Below, piece after piece: positions 7,422 to 14,916 of a stretch of 23,232 bases of DNA. Source of the stretch: Symbiodinium natans (lineage: Eukaryota > Sar > Dinophyceae > Suessiales > Symbiodiniaceae); assembly GCA_905221605.1 (NCBI GenBank), contig CAJNDS010001323.1, positions 1 to 23,232 on the forward strand, given 5' to 3'. A model generated the notes under the pieces. That model searched no databases. It had not been told where the DNA came from and worked only from the letters and a program-made list of their open reading frames with translations. Within the stretch, counting starts at the first letter, position 1. The number at the start of each line of letters is the position of its first letter. The translations under genes were made by a program, and so were the position numbers.

Positions 7422-8014
7422 GTTTCGTCCCAAAGAACCAAAAGTGACTGGGAGTTTTTCAGGAAAGCGCCCATGCTGACCAAAGCCTCTGACTTCAGCG
7501 CCTCGTCTGTCTGACTGATGCAGGCAATGTCAAGAAATACCAGCTTCTTGCACCGCCAGAGCAGCAAAGTCAAGACGTAGCCCAGTGTCCCAGCCACTGT
7601 GCACCAAATGTACTCGAATGGTGCGCCGACCCACGCAGGCAAGACGCCTGCCACGCACAGGAACAAGGCGACAAAGGCACTGAGCCAAGACACGAAGAAA
7701 GCTGGAACGCTGTTGTTCAGGAAAAGTATGTTGAGGTACTTGAGCCAAGCGCTTGTGCGCCAGCTGTGGGACCAGAACTCGTGGGGATGGGTCGTCTGAA
7801 TGCTGAAGGGGTAGAGAAAGCTGAACCCATTGAGTACCCACCTCCACGGTGCTAGTTGCAAGACCCGATGCACTGGAATCGCTCGCACGACCTCCGGGCT
7901 TGTCGCATTCATCTCCGAGATGAACCCAATGTACGCCTCGACAAACACGTCCTCCTCTGTCATGGAAGTCCCTGGCGCAGAGGTTATGCCATCAGATCCA
8001 CAGCAAAGCCCCAT
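7422..8014 (-). CDS. Exon 1 of a multipass membrane protein with a TIR-like motif block (residues 1-198)
   Basis: This is the first coding exon of a predicted 502-residue protein; exon 2 is 5167-6082. It reads from ATG at 8014 through 197 full codons plus two bases of codon 198. Seen: an N-terminus starting MGLCC (possibly lipid-modified, inference only), hydrophobic segments at about residues 102-127 and 131-152, then a block from about residue 159 with FLD, ACISQTD and LLVLWDETY. From memory, dinoflagellate multipass proteins of unknown function carry this block followed by RLWC.FELA, and exon 2 supplies exactly that. Without splicing the frame runs 12 residues past the donor and stops, losing the motif. 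The 5' splice site is GAAAC|GTACC at 7422/7421. The start is the first Met after an in-frame stop about 75 nt upstream. A pyrimidine-rich stretch followed by AG lies within 60 nt upstream and could accept a trans-spliced leader, but an extra 5' exon cannot be excluded. Molecular function is unknown. Confidence 0.75.
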
Positions 8015-8027
8015 AAAGCCAAGTATT

Positions 8028-8236
8028 GCTGACCACTGTGCACCTATTAAGCCCGAATAAAGACAGACACCTCACACCAATTTTGCGTCCAATATACATC
8101 GCAGAGGACAGCTTATCAATGACACAGAAGCCTAATATCTTCAACTGTTGACGACCATTGTGCACCGATGAAACCCGAACAAAGACAGACACCGCACACC
8201 AGTTGTGCTTGCAATTTACAATGCACAACACAGCTT
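8028..8236. repeat. Degenerate 88-bp direct duplication upstream of the gene
   Basis: Copies at 8028-8115 and 8147-8236 are offset by about 119 bp. Shared landmarks in order are GACCA(C/T)TGTGCACC, CCCGAA(T/C)AAAGACAGACACC, CACACCA and CACAGCTTA/GACAGCTTA. The proximal copy begins 14 bp upstream of the start codon, so it probably holds the 5' UTR and perhaps the leader acceptor. It may be a promoter-region duplication; there is no sign that it is coding. Confidence 0.65.
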
Positions 8237-8610
8237 AAAAACAAGAAAAGACGCTTAAAAAACGCAACCGCCTTACATCTTTTCCGACATGAATATCAAC
8301 CACCACGTACGTTTCACGCACGCTTCAAACCCAAAAAAACACTTCAGTAATCCCCCAAAACATCAGAAACACCAGCCACCTGGCACCAATTAATCATCGC
8401 AACAGCCACCCCCCCCGCCCCACAAAAACAAGACAACGACAACCTACCAACACCAATAAAAACAGCCAAACGATAGCCCCATGCAACACGCCCGGGCCTG
8501 CACATAGCACCGTTTCCCCGGTAGTCTTAAGCATTCCGAGGGCTAGGCAATTTATTCATTTGAAGGTCAGGGAACCTATTAATTTTTTGTCGCCAATGAG
8601 TATTTCAATC
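8237..8610. other. A/C-rich flank upstream of the gene
   Basis: The plus strand is strongly poor in G to about 8460, with CAAC/CCACC-rich sequence and a C9 run near 8410. No coding signal is seen. Confidence 0.55.
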
Positions 8611-8703
8611 GCTAGGGTTTAAGCTGGGGTTCGGGGTAGCCTCGGCCCTTTTCGGGCGTTAGGGTTTAAGCTGGGGTTCGGGGTAGCTTCGGCCCTTGTC
8701 GGG
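8611..8703. repeat. 47-bp tandem duplication
   Basis: Two copies share TAGGGTTTAAGCTGGGGTTC, GGGGTAGC(C/T)TCGGCCCTT and TCGGG. The start resembles a telomeric unit. Confidence 0.85.
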
Positions 8704-8795
8704 CCTTCGGCACGTCAGGGCCCGTAGGGGCCTTTGCTGATTTGGGGGGTTTGTGGGCTTTCCTGGATCTAGCCCTGAATTGGGGCCGCTGCCCC

Positions 8796-8910
8796 CTGGC
8801 CTTGGGCCGGGGGGGCCCTTGGCCCGAAAGGCCCTTGGCCCGGGGGCCCTTGGCCGGGGGGGGGCCTTGGCCCGGGGCCCGGGGGGCCCTTGGTCCGGGG
8901 TTTCCGGGAG
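8796..8910. repeat. GC-rich GGCCCTTGG palindromic minisatellite
   Basis: Five to six irregular units around GGGGCCCTTGGCCC, nearly all G/C with phased CTTGG. Open frames on both strands come from this low-complexity composition (Gly/Pro/Arg-rich translations) and are not called as genes. Confidence 0.8.
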
Positions 8911-9218
8911 CTCGAAAATCCGTCAAAAACCCAGTCCAGGAATCCAGCCACCAGGGGCCAGGCAAACCCTGAACCCAAAACCCTGAACCACCTCCAGAAC
9001 TTGGGGTTATACTTTAGCTACGCTAAAGGTGGTCTGGGTGCCGGCCATCCCTTAGCCGAGTACTGACGTTGTCGTAAAATAGGCCGATGTCCGTTGGCCA
9101 GTCCAGGACAGACGGTGAGGCTTAACCCTCACCTTTCCGTTTCTCTTTTCGCTTGGGCGCTCGGGCTGTAAGGCCCTCGGCCGAGCGGGTCTGTCGCTCG
9201 ACGGAAGCGACCCCTCAC
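8911..9218. other. Unique spacer, no gene seen
   Basis: Contains short palindromic stretches (CTCGGCCGAG near 9177). No family-level coding match is recognised. Confidence 0.5.
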
Positions 9219-9435
9219 TTAGTTTAGGGTTTAGGGTTTATGCAGGGGTTTCGGGGTTTGGGAGTTTTGTGTCTTCGGCTTTCGGGTTTAGGGGTTTAGT
9301 GTTGAAAGGGGTTTTGGGGTTTTGGGGTTTGGGGTTTAGGCCGCGGGCTTCATCGGTTTAGGGTTTAAGACAGGTTGGCTGAAACCTCAGGGTCTTTAGG
9401 GACCTAAACCCTAAACGCCCTAAACCCCAAACCCT
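9219..9435. repeat. Degenerate telomeric zone with a strand flip
   Basis: Short TTTAGGG runs at 9219-9240, and TTTGGGG-like and GTTTTGGGGTTTTGGGG runs at about 9280-9340. The order then switches to CCCTAAA, CGCCCTAAA and CCCCAAA between 9401 and 9435. Confidence 0.75.
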
Positions 9436-9567
9436 AATTTGGTGTTCGGTTAGCGCTTGCATTCGGGAGCAGCCGGCCTAATCAAGAAGTTGAGGTGTCC
9501 CGGTAGGCTTGGATTTTATTGGCTTCTGGGGTAGTTCACCCAAGCTCTAACTAAACCCTGCTCGAGA

Positions 9568-9705
9568 AGTTACATGGTCCCTTGGTATGGTCCTTTATCT
9601 TCTTCAAAGGGTTCTTCCGTATGAGCCGTTGGGTTTTATAGGGCATATATACGGGCTATACACGGCTTTCCCAAATAGGGGCCCAGATTCAGAGACCATG
9701 TAGCT
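9568..9705. repeat. Possible foldback element
   Basis: Arms at 9568-9582 and 9691-9705 match at about 13 of 15 positions (core ACATGGTC/GACCATGT). The length resembles the other foldbacks, but the arms are short, so this is tentative. Confidence 0.4.
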
Positions 9706-9735
9706 GCCCTCAGCAACCCAAAACCCGCAGTTCCA

Positions 9736-9835
9736 CCCTAAACCCCAAACCCTAAACCCTAAGAGAAATCAAATAATTCACTGAAATACAAACCCTACCC
9801 CCTAAACCCCAAACCCCAAACCCCTAAACTCCATA
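9736..9835. repeat. Two variant telomeric tracts, CCCTAAA orientation
   Basis: Heptamers at 9736-9762 and CCCCAAA/CCCCTAAA variants at about 9795-9835, with an AT-rich spacer. Confidence 0.8.
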
Positions 9836-10001
9836 ACCTTAGTCGCAGGCATTCCTTGCCTCCGCGTTTGCGCGCACCTCCACAGTTCCCACGGTGCCAA
9901 CCGTGGCTCCCCAGCTGCCACGAGAGGCCCGCAGCCTTCAGCGGAGTAGGCTTAGGCTTTTAGGTTCGCCTTACTTTCTACATCCTAAAAAACCACGAGG
10001 C

Positions 10002-10102
10002 CCTTTAAACCCTAAACCCCAAACCCAAACCCTAAACCCCAAACCCTAAACCCTAAACCCTAAACCCTAAACCCTAAAACCCTAAACCCTAGCCCTAAAC
10101 CC
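10002..10102. repeat. Long telomeric tract, CCCTAAA orientation
   Basis: About 14 units, with CCCCAAA variants at the left, a perfect core and an inserted A (AAAACCC) near the right end. Confidence 0.9.
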
Positions 10103-10198
10103 GTCCTGAGTAGCAGGTATAAGCATCTACTTGCAGTCGAATCTGGCTCTCCAAGCCGCAGGTGTCGAAGTACCTCAGATCTGCACCCTGACAGTCCC

Positions 10199-10400
10199 CA
10201 AAACCCTAAGCCCTAAGCCCTAAACCCTAATGGCCGGAACGACCTGAGCCCAACAGTTTAAGGTTTAGGGGTGGGTTTAGGGTTTGAGGGTCCAACTTCC
10301 TGAGCCCTGGGTTTAGGGTTTAGGGTTTCGGGTTTAGGGTTTAAGGGTTTAGGGTTGTCGGTTTACGGTTTAGGGTTTAGGGTTCAGGGTTTAGCTGGTT
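10199..10400. repeat. Opposed telomeric tracts
   Basis: CCCTAAG/CCCTAAA units at 10199-10230 are followed by TTTAGGG-type units from about 10257 to 10400. The second set is imperfect, with TTTACGG, TTTCGGG and TTCAGGG variants. Confidence 0.82.
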
Positions 10401-11220
10401 GGCCGCTTGTGCGGAGCCTTCCCCTGCCTACGGCGAACAGATGTTCACGTGTCGACGTCGGCAGCTTCGTTCCCACGCTGCCCGCCGGTCACGCAGACAA
10501 CATGTGGGGTCTACGAACGTGAGGGACCCCAACATAGACCCCAAATAGTAGAGCTCCCTTGTAATTAGGACCGCAATAAGGTCCCCCCTTCTGTCGTAAC
10601 ACCCCCCAATGTGGGAAGAGCATCCTATCAAGTGTTTTTTCTTATTATCGGCTTCCAGGCCGACAAATTCAGCGCCTCTATGAGTCTTTCGCACAGGGAG
10701 ACCGAAACTCCTCTTGAAGGCTTCGAAAACGCCCAGATTCTAGCGCCCAAGTCCGATATGTGTGCGATTTGGGGGTGTTTGGGGTGTAGGGTCTTAAGGT
10801 TTAGGAATGCCAGATTTCCTTACTCCGGTATAAGAATAAGCAACCAAACGGGCCTAGTTCATCCTGGGTCACTGTGGCAACCCAGCCTTGCATAAAGAGT
10901 ATGAAGATGAAGCCCTAGAGTCACTAGTCTTCGTGTTTCACAAGAGTGCTGACTGGTGACGCTGCAACATCCTGCCACAGATCTAAAATTTATATGTGAT
11001 GGAGCAGACTGCGTGTGCAAACTATCCTGCAGCAAACCTGCCGCCAGAGTGCGGAGAGGTACGAGGCTGCGGCGAATCTCCAGCGGCTAGTGCATTGTAC
11101 CGCTTGCATGGGCCCAGTGTGCCGTCGAACCGATGGCGAGAGCGCGGAGTGGCCATTTGTGAGATGCCCAAAGCCTGTGACGGCAATGCGACACCCTAGG
11201 CGGCCTTAAACTGAGATGCT
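10401..11220. other. 820-bp stretch free of telomeric repeats; possible gene remnant
   Basis: The longest heptamer-free stretch outside the gene and the array. Frames of 64-94 codons overlap on both strands and none is recognisable. It could hold decayed coding sequence, but nothing supports a call. A small hairpin (GGACC...GGTCC) lies near 10568. Confidence 0.4.
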
Positions 11221-11265
11221 AACCCTAAACATCAAACCCTAAACCTCAAACACCAAACCCTAAAC
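11221..11265. repeat. Degenerate telomeric tract, CCCTAAA orientation
   Basis: Alternating CCCTAAA with ATCAAA, CTCAAA and ACCAAA variants. Confidence 0.75.
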
Positions 11266-11460
11266 TGAAGACCGGCCCCTTTCCAGCAATAGGGGCCAGT
11301 CGTTAGCAGGCCACCGGCAGGGGCCGGACCCGTAGGCGAAGGCCGACAGGCGAGCTGTAAGGTCCTTGACCTCAGGTCCACGCGGCGCTCGAATAGGCCG
11401 CTTCTGTCAGTCTATGTAGTAATAACCCGAAACCCAGCGCCAAACGACCGGGGTTCAGTA

Positions 11461-11580
11461 AGGCCCGGAGGCTTAAATTAACGGTTTGGGAACTTAAAAT
11501 TAAGGCCCGAAGGCTTAAATTAAGGGTTTGGGAACCTAAAGTCAAGGCCTGGAAGCTTAAATTAAGGGTTTGGGAACCTG
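11461..11580. repeat. 42-bp tandem repeat, three copies
   Basis: Units start at 11461, 11503 and 11545. Each has AGGCC(C/T)G(G/A)(A/G)(G/A)GCTTAAATTA then GGTTTGGGAAC. A decayed partial fourth unit follows to about 11600. Confidence 0.85.
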
Positions 11581-11599
11581 CTTAAATTCAGCGTTTGGC

Positions 11600-12194
11600 G
11601 AGTCGAGCCTGCCGCTCAGCCAATCCTGAACGGGCTAGACGTCCAGCCTTGAAATGGTTTCGAAGAACTGCGAAGTGGAACCGAGTCGAGACTGCTGACG
11701 GTTGTTCATTTTTGGGGGCAAAGGATCTTCTTATATTTTGTCACGGTTGCTAAGCGACTGCTTCTGCTCCACCAAACCATATATCCCCCTTGATAGGGGG
11801 GTAGGGGGGTAGACAACCCTAAACCCGTCCCGTCCAAGGTTTGTATTTCGGGTGGGAGGGGGGGCATTGCAGCTCATGCGCCGACCTCCAACCGCTTCAT
11901 GGAGGGGGTCGAAGCGCACACGCAGCGAAAACCCTAAACCCTAAACCCGAAACCCAATGCCTGGAGGGGTTGTGGTTTACACAGATTTCTCGGGTTAGGT
12001 TTACGGCCTCTTTGGCCTGGACTGGACCTACGAGAAGCCCCCCAAAACCTAAACCCAAAGCCCCAAAATGAACCGACTTTACCTTGGCATCCCCTAAATT
12101 TCAGAGCCTCCGGCTCAAGCCGCCGACTTTGCTGGAGCATCGTTGAAAGGTTTAAACGCGTTCGTTGGGTTCAAGGATGCGATGCCAAAGTTGG
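11600..12194. other. Spacer, no gene seen
   Basis: Contains a paired C4/G6 region near 11786-11810, G-runs near 11860 and one telomeric tract. No supported coding sequence. Confidence 0.5.
11931..11955. repeat. Short telomeric tract, CCCTAAA orientation
   Basis: Three heptamers, the last CCCGAAA. Confidence 0.8.
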
Positions 12195-12325
12195 TGGGCA
12201 GGGGGAGGGTGGGGGGGGGGGGTAGGGGGGGTGGGGGTGGGGGATAGGGGGGGGGAGGAGGTGAGGGGGGGTTGGAGTGGTTTTTCCCAAACCCCCCCTA
12301 CCCCCCCCCCCCGTTTTGGGGGGGT
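12195..12325. repeat. G-run cluster followed by C-runs
   Basis: A purine strand with many G4-G13 runs spaced by A or T (to about 12275) is followed by C7-C14 runs and a final G7. It could form G-quadruplexes or a long G:C hairpin (inference). Run lengths may be imprecise. Confidence 0.8.
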
Positions 12326-12370
12326 AAGGCGGGAAAGATTCCCATCCAACAAGTTGGCAGGGTCGGCGGA

Positions 12371-12440
12371 CCCTAAACCCTAAACCCCTAAACCTTAAAC
12401 CCCTAAGCCCCTAAACCCCTAAACCCTAAACCCTAAACCG
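12371..12440. repeat. Telomeric tract with octamer variants
   Basis: CCCTAAA heptamers at both ends and CCCCTAAA/CCCCTAAG octamers in the middle. Confidence 0.88.
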
Positions 12441-12550
12441 ATCAACCCACAACCTCCCAAACCTGAACGCAGGCACTGCCTCCGGCTCCACCTCCTGCGC
12501 AGCCGAAGGCGAGGTGCCGTGTCGTACTGAGTTTTGGCGTTGCGCGTAAT

Positions 12551-12665
12551 TTAGGGTTTAGGGTTTGGGGTTTAAAAGTTAGAGTTTAAAAGTTTAGAGT
12601 TTAAAAGTTTAGAGTTTAAAAGTTTAGAGTTTAGGGCTTATGGTTTAGGGTTTAGGGTTTAGGTG
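12551..12665. repeat. 15-bp minisatellite embedded in a telomeric tract
   Basis: TTTAGGG units flank about 3.5 copies of a 15-bp unit TTTAAAAGTTTAGAG (about 12571-12630). The 15-mer looks like a telomere-derived dimer (TTTAGAG plus TTTAAAAG). Confidence 0.85.
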
Positions 12666-12717
12666 ATAGTTTGTCAACAAGCCCGTGTCTAGGGTCTACG
12701 GCTAAAAAAACCCTAAA

Positions 12718-12740
12718 CTTGAGATGTTCCCCCTTGTACT
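12718..12740. repeat. Foldback-arm copy at the array's left border
   Basis: Matches 6521-6543 at 21 of 23 positions (core GATGTTCCCCCTT). Homology to the 2.2-kb tandem unit starts at the very next base. A telomeric remnant (CCCTAAA) precedes it. Confidence 0.7.
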
Positions 12741-14883
12741 ACTGTGGAGGTCACTTCGGCTTCCCTACCTTTTGGAGTTGATTCCTTGCCCTCTTTTTGT
12801 GTCTCCAAATCCACACACCTTTCACCACCCGCACACTTCCACACTTGAACAGCCAGCAGAACCCAGCCGACAGACACGCAAACGCACACCACCCACTGAA
12901 GCCACTTTGCACCCACATAATACACACTCCATGACACACACGACTCTCTGCCAAAACGCCGAAACCACAATTTTGGTGTCACTTCTGCGACTCCATGCCT
13001 GACCACCCTTTACCCACACAACAACACTTTTCTTGCACACTGAAGCCAAAAGGCACAGAAACGGCACACACAGCGACCAAAAATGAAGGCACAGAAAGTT
13101 GACAGAAAGGCACCACACAGCGACCAAAAGAAGGTGCAGAAAAGGTACCACAGCGACCAAAAATGAAGACACAGAAAATGCAAAACACAACCAAAAATGA
13201 AGGCACAGAAAGGTACCAACACAGCAACCAAAATGAAGGGCAGCACCTGACAGCAACCCAACAGCAACGGAAAAAATTTAAGCACAGAGACTACAATCCA
13301 ACAGCACCAAAAATGAAGCACAGAAAAAAAAAAAAACATGCACCCGCAAACCAACCCACTTTGTTGCAACAAATTCACACACATACACACACACACACAC
13401 ACATCCACAACACTCTTGCACATGCACACTCAGAAAAACAGCCGAAACGACAAAATGCACATTCTTGTCTTTTAGTTCTGATTGCATTTTTTTCACCGTC
13501 TTTCTGGTCAATCGACAGCTTGCCGGGCACTTACCAAAACACTTGCTGTTTGTGTTTTAGTTCAAAGCGGTTTCTCGAAATTTTCTCTTTCTGAAGCTTG
13601 CAACCGAGAGATCATTCCGACAAAAAGTAAAGAAAACATCAGTTCTTGCAAATTCAAAAAAAAAACAATCACACTGACCTCTCATCATGGCCAGAACGAC
13701 TTGAGAGTCGCCCAGCCTCGATTTCCATTCCCATTTGACTTTTTTTTGACAAAGCTTCGATTGCGTCTTGTCTTTAATTTTCCAAAATGGCCAAACAGAA
13801 ATTCAAGGCACACTGAAATTTGACAGAAGAATTGAGCAGAAGAAACTCTGCTTTCTTTTTTAGGCTGGGTGCCCTTAATTCTTTGTCTTTCGTTTTTGGT
13901 GGTGTGTTGCAATTCTTCCCTGGATTCAGCACCATTCAACGAATTTTCAAAATTTCTGAAGTCCCGAAAATGTTGAAAAAACCCTCAAAATCAACACTTG
14001 ATCAGTTAAATTTGTTGAATTTACTCTGGTGTTTCGCTCGCTTCGCTCGCACTTATTCACATTCTGGAAATACACTTTGCAATTTTCAGGTGGTTTGGCT
14101 TGGGCGTCGCGCGCAACCTTAACGAATCAACACCAGGGTTGAACTCGTCTCGTCCCGCAGTTGATTTCTGTCCAAACGGCACTGTCAGAGGCTTTTAAAA
14201 ACACTTGTTTCAAAGCATTGAACTTTTCCAAGCTGTTTCCACCGATGTTGACTCTGCACCCTTCTTTTCTCCTCTTCTGCCTTCAGGCCTTGCACCAAAA
14301 CCTGGAGAATCTGAAACCCAAGATGAGGGGCAGCAAAGTTGATCGAAAAGGTAGGGAAGCTCCAGTGACCTCCACAGTTAGAGAAAGTTCCGGTTCCAAA
14401 CAAGTTCACACTTTGCCGCCTTGCTGCCTGCTGTTCTAATTTTGGGGGAAGACTGACACAGGACTTAGACTGGAACCGACTGAGAGGCTTATTTGTTTTA
14501 CTCGCAACGAGGAGCTGTGAAAGCCAGATCTGGCTTCCCGTGTGTGAAAAAAACGCCACAACTGGGCCCAAAAATGGCTCCTAAACTTGGGTTCCAATTT
14601 GAGGCTCCAACCTGGGTGGCCTTGTATGTTCACACAGGAAATCCAAAATCTAGGGCCCGTTTTCGGTGCCCAGAATTGAGCTGCTTTTGGAACCCATTTG
14701 AGTTCAATAATAATTGAAAATCAACTCACAGACAAACAAGATTTTTTCTATTCGATACTGTTTGCATCAACACTCAAGAAAACAAAAAACGCGGTTGATA
14801 CGCGTGTTCTTATCTTGCTAAACTTGTCTTTAGCTGGCATTCAAGACAACAGTCTTGCATTGTTCCCGTGCGATCTTTCTCGC
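12741..14883. repeat. Tandem array unit 1 (2,143 bp)
   Basis: First complete copy of the tandem unit. Compared with unit 2 it lacks about 80 bp near 12975 (the segment with the long CA tract) and about 64 bp near 13640. It carries AGCGGTTTCTCG and AAAAAGTAAAG in its left half and GGTAGGGAAG in its right half. A nine-codon ATG frame (13787-13815) recurs in the other units. No supported coding sequence. Confidence 0.92.
13050..13335. repeat. 36-bp subrepeats within unit 1
   Basis: About eight diverged units of the form AAGGCACAGAAAGGCACCA then CACAGCGACCAAAAATG. They end in an A-run whose length differs between array units. Confidence 0.85.
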
Positions 14884-14916
14884 ACTGTGGAGGTCACTTC
14901 GGCTTGCCTACCTTTT
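14346..14916. repeat. Inverted 42-bp pair, units 1/2
   Basis: Segments 14346-14387 and 14875-14916 are inverted partners matching at 36 of 42 positions (core GTGACCTCCACAGT). Weaker similarity extends about 50 bp further outward on each side. The right arm spans the chosen unit edge. Confidence 0.8.

Noticed and set aside
8666-8986. Overlapping open frames on both strands in the GC-rich block
   Set aside because: Pro/Gly/Arg-rich translations of a palindromic minisatellite; no domain and no start context.
10428-11209. Small frames on both strands (64-94 codons)
   Set aside because: Mutually overlapping, unrecognised, no codon or motif support.
13787-13815. Nine-codon ATG frame (MAKQKFKAH) conserved in every array unit
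   Set aside because: Short, no downstream exon with clear splice sites, and conservation is no higher than in the rest of the unit.
14161-14439. Plus-strand 92-codon frame in the array
   Set aside because: Identical in units 1 and 2 but interrupted by a stop in unit 3 and by deletions in unit 4; no ATG at its start.
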